Made by a program: the position numbers and the translations under genes. A stretch of 64,000 nt of DNA, from contig NZ_KB890761.1 of assembly GCF_000373265.1 (NCBI RefSeq), positions 248,001 to 312,000 of the forward strand. Reading direction: 5' to 3'. Positions 35,089-43,815 of the stretch are shown in pieces (position 1 is the stretch's first letter; every line of letters starts with the position of its first letter). The notes beneath the pieces were generated by a model. That model was given only the letters and a program-made list of their open reading frames with translations. It had not been told where the DNA came from and searched no databases. This stretch comes from Pontibacter roseus DSM 17521 (GTDB lineage Bacteria > Bacteroidota > Bacteroidia > Cytophagales > Hymenobacteraceae).

Positions 35089-38000
35089 ATGAACCAATAT
35101 GATGCATTAGACAAGCTGTTGCATCAGCTCCAGGCATTTAAGAAGAAGTTCTACCTCAACCTCCTGTTGCGGGGGAGCATCTTCGCAGTGGGGCTGCTTA
35201 TGTCTATTTACATCATATACAGTCTGCTGGAGTACCTCTTTTACTTCCCGGCCTATGTGCGGGCTTTCCTGCTCTTCTCTTTCATTGGGCTGGTGGTGTA
35301 TGTGCTGGTCCGTTGGATTCTGATGCCGCTCTCGGCGCTGGCCAACCTCAAAAAGCTGCTCACCGACGAACAGGCTGCCTCACGGGTGGGCAACTTTTAC
35401 CCTGAAATAAAGGACAAGCTCCTAAACGCGATTCAGCTCAAAGACTTAGACCGGACCAATGAACTCATTGCAGCCAGCATTGAGCAGCGCTCCAGCCAAC
35501 TGGTGAACTATCATTTTACCGAAGCCGTCACATATAAAGAAAACAGGCCACTCCTCAAGTACATCGCTCTGCCTGCCTTTGTCATGCTGCTGATTGCGCT
35601 GCTATACCCTACTATTTTCGTTCAAGGCACGGAGCGTATCCTCAACTACAAAAAACATTATACCCCGCTGGCGCCTTTCAGTTTCGTGGTACAGAATGAG
35701 TCACTGCAGACCTATAGGGGAGAGGACTTTGAGTTGAAGGTGGATTTGGAGGGACAGGCTATGCCTAGCGAGGTATTCATTCACTACAACGGACGGCGGC
35801 AAAAGCTGAACAGAGGCAGCGACAACCGCTATACCTATACCTTCAAACAACTTCAGAAACCAGTTGCTTTCCGGCTAGAGGGCTCTGGTTTTATGTCAGA
35901 TGACTACAACCTCCGCCTGCTGTCCCGCCCCAACCTCAAGAACTTCCACATGGAAGTGGTATACCCGAACTACCTGAAGCGAAAGCCGGAACTAATCCAG
36001 AACACAGGCAACGCCACCGTTCCTGAGGGCAGTACCATCCATTGGAACTTCTCCGCCACCGAAACAGAAAGTGTAAAACTCATCTTCGAAAACCCCTCCC
36101 AGTCATTGGAGGCAAAGAATGAGGGTAATTTATTCACAGCAAGCAAGCAGTTTGATTCCAGCCAAAACTATTCCGTCGCGCTCCGCAACGAGCACAGCAG
36201 CAACAAAGAAGTAATCAGCTATCAGGTCACGACCATACCTGACCGTCATCCGCAAATTTCGATAGAACAGTACCACGACTCTGCTCTCTACCGTTTCACT
36301 GTATTGGCCGGAGAGATTTCGGACGACTACGGCCTTACCAGGCTTGCCTTGCATTATAAAGTCACCAATGATAGGAACCCGCAGGCGAAATACAAATCCC
36401 AATCACTACCCCTGAACAGACAGCAGCTCAACCAGACATATTACCACCAGTGGAACACTGCTTCTCTCAACCTGGCACCAGGCGATAAGCTGGAGTACTT
36501 TGTACAGGTATGGGACAACGACGGGTTGCATGGGCACAAGAGCGCCCGCACCCGCACCTTTGAACTGAAAGTACCCAGCAAGCGTGATTTAGAGAACGAG
36601 TTGGTCAGCAATGCACAGTCGGTGGAGAGCCAGCTGAGCCAATCGTTGGAGAGAAGCTCTAAACTGAAAGAGGAATTAACTCACTCTGAGGAGAAGATGA
36701 AGACAAAGCGTGACCTCAACTGGCAGGACAAGAAACAGCTGGAAGACCTGGTGGAAAAGAAAAAGCAACTCGAGCAGGATATCTCGTCCATGAAGGAGCT
36801 CTTCGACCAGCTGAACCAAAAGCAGAACATGCTGAGCGAGCAGGACAAGCAGCTGGCTGAAAAGGCGCAGGAACTGCAGAAGCTGATGAACGACCTGCTC
36901 GACCCTGAAACCAAAAAGCTCTACGAAGAGCTGGAGAAACTACTACAGGAGCAACAGCCAAATGACGCGGAGCTGCAGAAGCTGCTGAGCAAGCTTGACA
37001 ACCGGGAGCGCAACCTGGAGCGCGAACTGGAGCGAGCGCTGGAGCTTTTCAAGCAGCTGCAGTTTGAGCAGAAGCTCGACAACATCACCAATAAGCTGGA
37101 GGAGTTGGCACAGGAGCAACAGGAGCTCTCTGACAAGACGGAGCAAAAGCAGGAGAACAACGAGCAGCTGCAACAGGAACAGGAAGCCATCAAAGAAGAA
37201 TTCGAGCAGCTGAAAGAGGACATGAAAGGCTTAAAGGAGTTGAACGACAAACTGCAGAACCCGAACCAGATGAACGAGGAGCAGTTGCAGCAGGAGCAAC
37301 AGCAGATTGAGCAGGACATGCAGCAGGGCCAACAACAGCTCGAGAAGAACCAGAACAAGAAAGCCAGTGAGTCGCAGCAGAAGGCAGGGGAGAAGATGAA
37401 GCAGATGGCCCAGCAGATGGAGCAGATGCAGAACAGCATGAGCATGGGCGGTATGCAGCAGAACCTGGACAACCTGCGCGACATCCTCGAAAACCTCATC
37501 AAGCTATCCTTTGACCAAGAGGGCCTCATGAAATCCTTCCGGGGAGTCAACCAAAGCGACCCTCGTTTCATTGCGCTGTCGCAGCAGCAACTTTCTTTGC
37601 GCGATAATGCCAAAGTGATTGAAGACAGCCTCTTCGCCCTTTCCAAGAAGGTGTTCCAACTGGAGTCGTTTGTGACCCGTGAGGTGGCCCAGATGAACGA
37701 GAGCATGGACAACAGCATGAAGGAGCTCCGTGACCGCAATGTGGGCAGAGCCACCGCGCAGCAGCAACTGGCCATGACCTCTATGAACAACCTGGCCCTT
37801 ATGCTCAATGATGCGCTCAAGCAGATGCAGCAGGCCATGCAGCAGATGCAGGGAAATATGGCCAGCAAGCAGAAGGGCAGCAAGCCTCAGCCCGGCGATA
37901 TTGGACAGATGCAGGACGCTTTGAACAAAAAAATAGAGGAATTGAAAAAAGGAGGCAAATCAGGTAAGGCACTATCTGAAGAATTAGCTAAATTAGCTGC

Positions 38001-38400
38001 GGAGCAGGAGGCTCTCCGGAACGCCCTCAAAGAAATGGAGAAGCAAGGCCAAAAACCCGGTGAAAACGGCAAGAATGGCAACCTGGGAAATATTAGCAAG
38101 ATGATGGAACAAAGCGAGACTGATCTCGTTAATAAACGTTTGACTGAGCAAACCATCTTGCGACAACGTGAAATCCTTACTCGCCTGCTGGAAGCGGAGA
38201 AGTCAATGAAGGAGCGGGAATTGGACAATAAACGCGAAGCAAAGAGCGCGCAAGACATTGCTCGCCAGGTTCCCCCCTCCTTTGAAAAGTATTTAAGAAC
38301 GAAAGAGAAACAGACAGAACTACTCAAGACCGTGCCACCAGCACTGTCACCTTATTATAAACAAAAGGTCAGTGAGTATTTCCAGAACATAAGCAATTAA
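35089..38400 (+). CDS. DUF4175 family membrane/coiled-coil protein
   Basis: 1103-residue protein. Three N-terminal membrane helices (about 25-45, 50-72, 160-180) lead into a beta-rich region (about 200-500), followed by an exceptionally charged Gln/Glu/Lys/Met-rich coiled coil (about 500-1060, repeated LEELAQEQQ and MQQMQ-like heptads). This is the usual form of Bacteroidota DUF4175 proteins. Role is unknown; size and shape suggest an envelope scaffold. It precedes the RsbW-like gene by 30 nt. A 320-codon open frame on the opposite strand here is a compositional shadow. Confidence 0.9.
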   Translation: MNQYDALDKLLHQLQAFKKKFYLNLLLRGSIFAVGLLMSIYIIYSLLEYLFYFPAYVRAFLLFSFIGLVVYVLVRWILMPLSALANLKKLLTDEQAASRVGNFYPEIKDKLLNAIQLKDLDRTNELIAASIEQRSSQLVNYHFTEAVTYKENRPLLKYIALPAFVMLLIALLYPTIFVQGTERILNYKKHYTPLAPFSFVVQNESLQTYRGEDFELKVDLEGQAMPSEVFIHYNGRRQKLNRGSDNRYTYTFKQLQKPVAFRLEGSGFMSDDYNLRLLSRPNLKNFHMEVVYPNYLKRKPELIQNTGNATVPEGSTIHWNFSATETESVKLIFENPSQSLEAKNEGNLFTASKQFDSSQNYSVALRNEHSSNKEVISYQVTTIPDRHPQISIEQYHDSALYRFTVLAGEISDDYGLTRLALHYKVTNDRNPQAKYKSQSLPLNRQQLNQTYYHQWNTASLNLAPGDKLEYFVQVWDNDGLHGHKSARTRTFELKVPSKRDLENELVSNAQSVESQLSQSLERSSKLKEELTHSEEKMKTKRDLNWQDKKQLEDLVEKKKQLEQDISSMKELFDQLNQKQNMLSEQDKQLAEKAQELQKLMNDLLDPETKKLYEELEKLLQEQQPNDAELQKLLSKLDNRERNLERELERALELFKQLQFEQKLDNITNKLEELAQEQQELSDKTEQKQENNEQLQQEQEAIKEEFEQLKEDMKGLKELNDKLQNPNQMNEEQLQQEQQQIEQDMQQGQQQLEKNQNKKASESQQKAGEKMKQMAQQMEQMQNSMSMGGMQQNLDNLRDILENLIKLSFDQEGLMKSFRGVNQSDPRFIALSQQQLSLRDNAKVIEDSLFALSKKVFQLESFVTREVAQMNESMDNSMKELRDRNVGRATAQQQLAMTSMNNLALMLNDALKQMQQAMQQMQGNMASKQKGSKPQPGDIGQMQDALNKKIEELKKGGKSGKALSEELAKLAAEQEALRNALKEMEKQGQKPGENGKNGNLGNISKMMEQSETDLVNKRLTEQTILRQREILTRLLEAEKSMKERELDNKREAKSAQDIARQVPPSFEKYLRTKEKQTELLKTVPPALSPYYKQKVSEYFQNISN

Positions 38401-38429
38401 AACGCACCTTAGCTACACTAATAAGTTTT

Positions 38430-38855
38430 ATGAATCAAGTTAAAATTCAGATTCCTTCCTTAATCGAGAATATCCGGGTAATAGAAAGCTTCATAGACAA
38501 TTCAAAGGAAGAATTCGAGTTTGAAGATGACGTGTATGGCAACATCATGGTAGCTGTGACGGAATCTGTGAACAATGCCATCCGCCATGGCAACAAATTC
38601 GATAAAGAGAAGTTAGTGTACCTCACCCTGCAGGTAGAAAACAACCAGCTTCTTTTTGAAGTGGAGGATGAAGGCCCAGGGTTCGACTACGACAGCCTCC
38701 CAGATCCAACCGCTCCCGAAAACCTGGAGAACCCAGGCGGCCGTGGCATCTTCCTGATGCGTAACCTGTGCGATGAGGTGAACTTCCTGGACAATGGCAA
38801 AAAGGTGCAGCTCATCTTTAACATCATGTCAGCTGAGAATGGAGCATCCAATTGA
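38430..38855 (+). CDS. RsbW-like ATP-binding protein (HATPase_c_2)
   Basis: 141-residue GHKL-fold ATPase of the anti-sigma/serine-kinase type. N box AVTESVNNAIRHGNKFD, G1 FEVEDEGPGFD and G2 GGRGIFLMRNLCDEV are intact. In Bacillus, such proteins phosphorylate anti-anti-sigma factors and control stress sigma factors; here it is followed by ybeY and no partner is visible. The end overlaps ybeY by 17 nt, indicating translational coupling. Confidence 0.9.
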   Translation: MNQVKIQIPSLIENIRVIESFIDNSKEEFEFEDDVYGNIMVAVTESVNNAIRHGNKFDKEKLVYLTLQVENNQLLFEVEDEGPGFDYDSLPDPTAPENLENPGGRGIFLMRNLCDEVNFLDNGKKVQLIFNIMSAENGASN

Positions 38856-39267
38856 GTTCTTTAGCGAGGACGTTGACTTCTCACTAAGCAACCCAGAACA
38901 GATTGCCGCTTGGATAGCTGACATCGTTGAACGTCATAATCACGAGCTGATAAGCCTGACCTATATCTTCTGCTCCGACGATTACCTGCACAACATCAAC
39001 CTGGAGTACCTCGACCACGATACTCTCACCGATATCATCACCTTCGATAATGCCGATGAAGAAGGCACCATCGAAGGTGATATTTTTATAAGCATAGACC
39101 GAATCCGTGACAACGCTGCCACCCATGGCACCGCATTCACCGATGAATTACACCGCGTCATCATCCACGGCGTGCTCCACCTATTAGGCTTTAAGGATAA
39201 GTCCTCAGAGGAAGAGGCTGCTATGCGCAAACTAGAAGATTCTTCCTTATCTTTGCGTAAATTTTAA
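38839..39267 (+). CDS. ybeY: Endoribonuclease YbeY (rRNA maturation)
   Basis: 142-residue protein for 16S rRNA 3' end maturation and ribosome quality control. The start ATG 38839 (MEHPIEFF) gives the family N-terminus; an in-frame codon at 38794 lies deep inside the previous gene. The metal site reads HGVLHLLGFKDK with His110 and His114. The third ligand expected in HGxLHLxGxDH is replaced by Lys, a variant I recall from other Bacteroidota. It sits directly before parS and mnmG. Confidence 0.93.
   Translation: MEHPIEFFSEDVDFSLSNPEQIAAWIADIVERHNHELISLTYIFCSDDYLHNINLEYLDHDTLTDIITFDNADEEGTIEGDIFISIDRIRDNAATHGTAFTDELHRVIIHGVLHLLGFKDKSSEEEAAMRKLEDSSLSLRKF
39248..39255 (+). promoter_or_regulatory. 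-7 box in front of mnmG
   Basis: TATCTTTG, inside the last codons of ybeY, about 79 nt before the mnmG ATG. The resulting 5' leader would contain the parS palindrome at 39301. Confidence 0.45.
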
Positions 39268-39300
39268 TCGCACAAAAGGGAATCTCAAGCCTTCCTTTGA

Positions 39301-39316
39301 TGTTTCACGTGAAACA
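39301..39316. other. parS: parS site (ParB/Spo0J binding palindrome)
   Basis: TGTTTCACGTGAAACA is a perfect 16-bp palindrome identical to the widely conserved chromosomal parS consensus (TGTTnCACGTGnAACA). ParB binds it to load the condensin and segregate the origin region. It lies in the leader of mnmG, 5 kb from the putative oriC, as is classical. Confidence 0.9.
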
Positions 39317-39333
39317 TCCTTAATCCAGAATAC

Positions 39334-41196
39334 ATGTTTCCAGAATACGATATAATAGTTGTTGGGGCCGGTCATGCAGGCTGTGAGGCAGCAGCAGCCG
39401 CAGCTAAAATGGGTTCCAAAGTCCTTTTGGCTACCATGAACATGAACACCATCGCCCAAATGTCCTGTAACCCGGCAATGGGTGGAGTAGCCAAAGGACA
39501 GATTGTTCGGGAGGTGGATGCCCTTGGTGGTATGAGCGGAATCATCACAGATCAGACGATGATTCAGTTTCGCATGCTGAACAAATCCAAAGGCCCAGCC
39601 ATGTGGAGCCCTCGAGCACAGAGCGACCGCATGCGTTTCGCCGAGGCATGGCGCCTGACACTGGAGCAGACAGAAAACGTGGACTTCTGGCAGGAGATGG
39701 TAACAGGTATAGAAGTAGAGGGTGGAAGAGCCGTTGGCGTCCGGACTAGCCTGGGGATAACTATACGTGGAAAAGCCGTTGTATTGACTAATGGCACATT
39801 TCTGAATGGTATTATCCACATCGGTGAGAAGCAGATGGGCGGAGGCCGGTCAGCAGAGAAATCAGCTAAAGGCCTGACGGAGCAACTCGTTGAACTAGGC
39901 TTTGAAGCCGGCCGCATGAAAACAGGAACGCCACCACGCGTAGATGGACGCAGCCTGGACTATAGCCGCATGGAAGAACAATTCGGTGATGCGAATCCAT
40001 CCAAATTCTCCTACACCGAAACGACTGCACTCCAACAGCAACGCAGCTGCTACATTACCTATACCAATTCCGAGGTACATGAAATCCTGAAAACGGGTTT
40101 CGAGAAATCACCCATGTTCCAGGGCCGCATCCAAGGGCTTGGTCCACGCTATTGCCCATCCATAGAAGACAAGATAAACCGCTTCGCTGACCGCGACCGA
40201 CACCAGATATTCGTGGAACCGGAAGGGTGGAGCACTGTGGAGGTATACGTGAATGGCTTTTCTAGCTCCCTGCCAGAGGACGTGCAACTGAAGGCACTAC
40301 GTAAAATCGTAGGATTTGAAAATGCGAAGATGTTCCGTCCGGGCTATGCCATCGAATATGATTTCTTCCCCCCGACACAGCTTAACCTGACGTTGGAGAC
40401 CAAACTGGTGCAGAACCTCTATTTCGCTGGACAGATAAACGGAACGACAGGCTATGAGGAAGCGGCATGCCAGGGATTGATGGCCGGTATAAATGCTCAC
40501 AACAAGATAAACGAGAAAGCTCCGTTTATACTGAAGCGGTCAGAAGCCTATATCGGTGTGTTGATAGATGACTTGGTGAACAAAGGGACAGAAGAGCCTT
40601 ACCGCATGTTTACTTCCAGAGCTGAGCACCGCATCCTGCTCCGTCAGGATAACGCGGATATCCGGCTTACGAAGCTAGGATATGAACTAGGACTAGCCGA
40701 TGAAAGCCGCATGAAAGCTGTGGATAATAAGGTATCCGAAACAGCAGAAATAATCACCTACTTGAATAACAAGCCAATCGAGCCAGGAGATATCAACAGC
40801 ATGCTGGAAGGTATGGGCTCCGCTCCAATAGTTGAAAAGCAAAGGGCAGGGCAACTCATAAAGCGACCAAACATCGAGATACAGCACATTGCGGCGGCAA
40901 TTCCAGCTGTGGCAGAATACCTAAGCAAGTTCAGAGCCGACAGCGTAGAGCAGGCTGAGATAGCAGTGAAGTATGAGAGCTATATAGAGAAGGAGCATAC
41001 TATGGCTGCCAAGATGAGCGAACTTGAAAACTACAACATCAAAGAGAGGATAGACTACCGCAACATACCGGCACTTTCAGCGGAAGCACGCGAGAAACTG
41101 CTGCGGGTACAGCCTGAAACCATTGGACAGGCCTCACGCATCAGCGGCGTATCACCAGCTGACATTTCAGTACTAATGGTATACCTGGGAAAATAG
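39334..41196 (+). CDS. mnmG: tRNA uridine 5-carboxymethylaminomethyl(34) synthase, enzyme subunit MnmG (GidA)
   Basis: FAD-dependent partner of MnmE that modifies U34 of tRNAs, 620 residues. The FAD motif VGAGHAGCEAAAAAAKMG opens the protein; PAMGGVAKGQIVREVDALGG, GTPPRVDGRS and GQINGTTGYEEAACQGLMAGINA are hallmark MnmG/GidA segments. Complete, close to E. coli (629). Its stop (41194-41196) is directly abutted by the next start at 41197, so the methyltransferase is co-transcribed. In many bacteria gidA marks the oriC region. Confidence 0.97.
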   Translation: MFPEYDIIVVGAGHAGCEAAAAAAKMGSKVLLATMNMNTIAQMSCNPAMGGVAKGQIVREVDALGGMSGIITDQTMIQFRMLNKSKGPAMWSPRAQSDRMRFAEAWRLTLEQTENVDFWQEMVTGIEVEGGRAVGVRTSLGITIRGKAVVLTNGTFLNGIIHIGEKQMGGGRSAEKSAKGLTEQLVELGFEAGRMKTGTPPRVDGRSLDYSRMEEQFGDANPSKFSYTETTALQQQRSCYITYTNSEVHEILKTGFEKSPMFQGRIQGLGPRYCPSIEDKINRFADRDRHQIFVEPEGWSTVEVYVNGFSSSLPEDVQLKALRKIVGFENAKMFRPGYAIEYDFFPPTQLNLTLETKLVQNLYFAGQINGTTGYEEAACQGLMAGINAHNKINEKAPFILKRSEAYIGVLIDDLVNKGTEEPYRMFTSRAEHRILLRQDNADIRLTKLGYELGLADESRMKAVDNKVSETAEIITYLNNKPIEPGDINSMLEGMGSAPIVEKQRAGQLIKRPNIEIQHIAAAIPAVAEYLSKFRADSVEQAEIAVKYESYIEKEHTMAAKMSELENYNIKERIDYRNIPALSAEAREKLLRVQPETIGQASRISGVSPADISVLMVYLGK

Positions 41197-42084
41197 ATGA
41201 GCTACGAACGACTGGAACAATGCCCTATCTGTGGCAAAGAAGAGTTCAAAAACTTTTTAGTAGTAACCGATAATGCTGTTTCGAAAGAGAGTTTTGTGAT
41301 TGTGGAATGTGAGAACTGCACATTCAAATTCACCAACCCAAGGCCGGACCAAGGGAGCATAGGCCAGTACTATGAGTCAGAGGATTACATCTCGCACAGC
41401 AACACCAAGACGGGCATTATCAACAGGGCGTACCATGTGGTGCGCTCCATCACCACAAAGCAGAAAGTAGAGCTTATCAACAGGCACTCTCCGGCAAAAG
41501 GAGCCGTGCTAGACTATGGTTGTGGAACAGGTGTGTTTTTGAGCGCCTGCAAGAAGGACGGATGGGAAGTGCGTGGTATAGAACCAAACGGAAGGGCAAG
41601 AGAGGAGGCAGCCAAGGAAACCGGTGAAAGCATAGCGCAGAATCTGGAGGAAATAGCTGGGGAAAAGTTTGAGGTTATCACCCTGTGGCATGTACTGGAA
41701 CACATCCATACCATAAATGAGACGCTGGAAGAACTGATAAAGCTACTGCAGGAGGAAGGAACACTTATCATAGCTGTGCCCAATGCAGACTCTCATGACG
41801 CGCAGCAGTACAAAGCGGACTGGGCAGCGTACGATGTGCCCCGCCACCTGTACCACTTCACACAGCCGACCATGAAGCGCTTACTCAAGAGACACAAGAT
41901 GAAACTGCAGGAGGTGTTACCAATGAAATTTGATGCCTATTACGTAAGCATGCTGAGTGAAAAGCATAAGGAGGGAAAGACGAAGATGCTTAGCAGCGTA
42001 GTCAATGGGTACAAATCAAACAGCTACGCAGAGAAGAATGGGAACGATTACTCCAGCCTGATTTTCGTAGCTAAAAGAAAATAG
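41197..42084 (+). CDS. Class I SAM-dependent methyltransferase with N-terminal zinc-binding motif
   Basis: 295-residue protein. Residues 1-45 hold a zinc-ribbon pair, CPICGKEEF and CENCTFKF. The SAM-binding motif LDYGCGTGVFLSACK (about 103-117) and a VITLWHVLEHI acidic strand follow. Together this fits the C-methyltransferase-like group found behind mnmG in Bacteroidota. Target not known. Start codon immediately follows the mnmG stop. Confidence 0.9.
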   Translation: MSYERLEQCPICGKEEFKNFLVVTDNAVSKESFVIVECENCTFKFTNPRPDQGSIGQYYESEDYISHSNTKTGIINRAYHVVRSITTKQKVELINRHSPAKGAVLDYGCGTGVFLSACKKDGWEVRGIEPNGRAREEAAKETGESIAQNLEEIAGEKFEVITLWHVLEHIHTINETLEELIKLLQEEGTLIIAVPNADSHDAQQYKADWAAYDVPRHLYHFTQPTMKRLLKRHKMKLQEVLPMKFDAYYVSMLSEKHKEGKTKMLSSVVNGYKSNSYAEKNGNDYSSLIFVAKRK

Positions 42085-42117
42085 ATGATACCAAAATACT
42101 GTTGATATCCTGGAACA

Positions 42118-42146
42118 AGGCAAGCGAAAGTTTGCCTGTTTTTATT
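42118..42146 (+). terminator. Terminator after the mnmG operon
   Basis: AGGCAA / TTGCCT stem around GCGAAAGT, followed by GTTTTTATTT. Confidence 0.65.
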
Positions 42147-42161
42147 TAAAACGAAGAAAGA

Positions 42162-43769
42162 ATGAAGTTTTTCCACACCGCTTTAGCCGCGGCCGTAGTA
42201 GTGACCGTCTCCTCCTGCGCCAGCATCAACAACCCTGAGGGAGGGCCAAAGGATGAGACGCCCCCAACATTGCTGAACAGTAACCCGAAGCCTAGAGAAC
42301 TCAACGTAGCGACCAGAACCATCACATTAGAATTTGATGAGGAGGTACAGCCCAGCAACCTGACAAAGGAACTCCTGATAACGCCTTATACTGAGAACAA
42401 GTACCAAATAAGAACCAACAAGGAAAGGCTGGAACTACAATTCGAAAAGCCGCTGGAAGAGAACACGACCTATACATTGAACTTCAGGAAAGGAATAGAG
42501 GACATCACAGAGAAAAATAAGGCGGAGGCGCTCACGCTCACGTTCAGCACAGGCAGTTTCATAGACTCCAGCAGGGTGAGCGGACAAGTGCTGCAGCTCC
42601 TGACCCAACAGCCTGAGAAAGACGCCGTGGTAGCCCTGTTCCCCACATCCGACACCTTGAGCATCCGCAAAAGCAGGCCCTACTATCAGACACAGACCAA
42701 TGAGGCAGGTGAATATACTTTTGAAAACATTAGGGAGGGGGAGTATCGCATATATGCGCTCATGGACAAAAACAACAACTCCCTTTACGATAATGAGGAG
42801 GAGCGCATCGCCTACAAATCCAAGCCCATACAGGTAAGCCCGACAGAGCAGGAGGTGCTGCTGCAGACAGTGCGTATTGACACGAAGAAACCACTCCTGC
42901 AGAGACGCGAAAGGTATGGCGACCGCTTTATAAGCAACTACAACGAAGGTATAGAAAGCTTCATGGCGCATCCGGTGCAGGCCCCAAAAGATACACTCAT
43001 AAGCAAAATATCAGCAGATGGAAAAGCGATAGATGTTTTCGGAAATAATAAGTTCACGGGAGGCAGCGCCCTTTTTATTGCGACAGATTCGGCTGCAAAC
43101 CGAACTGTAGACACCGTACAGGTCGCCTTTGAAGGGAAGCGAGCACAACGCGTAAAGGGAGCCCAACTGAAAGTAGCCGGCAAGAACAACGAGACCTATC
43201 GCGAAGGGCAGTCAATTACCATAGAACTGGAAACCCCAGTGCGCATCAATACCAAAACACCCATCACGTTGCTGGCAGATTCCGTAGTGGTGACCACATT
43301 GAACTATCCGGAACAAGTGACTCTGGATAAGTCAGCGACAGAAATAACCTTTACTATGCCGCGCTGGACAAACAACAACAGGCAAGTAACCATAGCATTG
43401 GACAGTGTGAATATTGTGCCGGTGCAGGGTGAGCGACTGAATTTCCCAACCTTACAGGTGACGCTAGCAGAGGCGAGGGGCAATGGAAGCCTGAGAGGAA
43501 CTGTGACAACACAGCAGCCCGCTTACATCATACAGCTGCTCGACGATAAGTATAGGGTGAAGCGACAGCTCCGCAACCAGAAGACCTACAACTTCAAGGA
43601 CGTGGAGCCTGGCACCTATTTCATCAGGGTGATACTGGATGAGAACAAGAACGGAAAGTGGGATGGAGGCGACCCCAACCTGGAGCGTGAACCTGAGAAC
43701 GTATACCTATACGACAAGCAACTGGAGATACGCGCCAATTGGGAAATGGAAGAGAATTTAAAATTCTAG
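42162..43769 (+). CDS. Ig-like domain lipoprotein (Big_5/SbsA-type)
   Basis: 535-residue lipoprotein (lipobox VSSC, Cys19). Residues 32-130 form an Ig-like domain of the Big_5 type (PKDETPPTLLNSNPKPRELNVATRT in outline, ITLEFDEEVQPSN, TLTFSTG). Later segments contain prealbumin-like strands such as EYTFENIREGEYRIYALMDKNN and again TYNFKDVEPGTYFIRVILDENKNGKWDGGD. It is likely at the outer membrane; ligand unknown. Ended by a strong terminator that marks the left edge of the putative oriC. Confidence 0.85.
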   Translation: MKFFHTALAAAVVVTVSSCASINNPEGGPKDETPPTLLNSNPKPRELNVATRTITLEFDEEVQPSNLTKELLITPYTENKYQIRTNKERLELQFEKPLEENTTYTLNFRKGIEDITEKNKAEALTLTFSTGSFIDSSRVSGQVLQLLTQQPEKDAVVALFPTSDTLSIRKSRPYYQTQTNEAGEYTFENIREGEYRIYALMDKNNNSLYDNEEERIAYKSKPIQVSPTEQEVLLQTVRIDTKKPLLQRRERYGDRFISNYNEGIESFMAHPVQAPKDTLISKISADGKAIDVFGNNKFTGGSALFIATDSAANRTVDTVQVAFEGKRAQRVKGAQLKVAGKNNETYREGQSITIELETPVRINTKTPITLLADSVVVTTLNYPEQVTLDKSATEITFTMPRWTNNNRQVTIALDSVNIVPVQGERLNFPTLQVTLAEARGNGSLRGTVTTQQPAYIIQLLDDKYRVKRQLRNQKTYNFKDVEPGTYFIRVILDENKNGKWDGGDPNLEREPENVYLYDKQLEIRANWEMEENLKF

Positions 43770-43777
43770 AGAATGAC

Positions 43778-43815
43778 AAACAGAAAGGGAGCCTACTACG
43801 GCTCCCTTTCTGTTT
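43778..43815 (+). terminator. Terminator, left edge of the oriC region
   Basis: 16-bp perfect stem AAACAGAAAGGGAGCC / GGCTCCCTTTCTGTTT with a 6-nt loop, starting 9 nt after the stop of the Ig-like lipoprotein gene. Confidence 0.93.

Noticed and set aside
36921..37883. Long open frame (320 codons) antisense to the DUF4175 gene
   Set aside because: Ser/Cys-rich nonsense product mirroring the Gln/Glu/Lys-rich coiled coil; a composition shadow.
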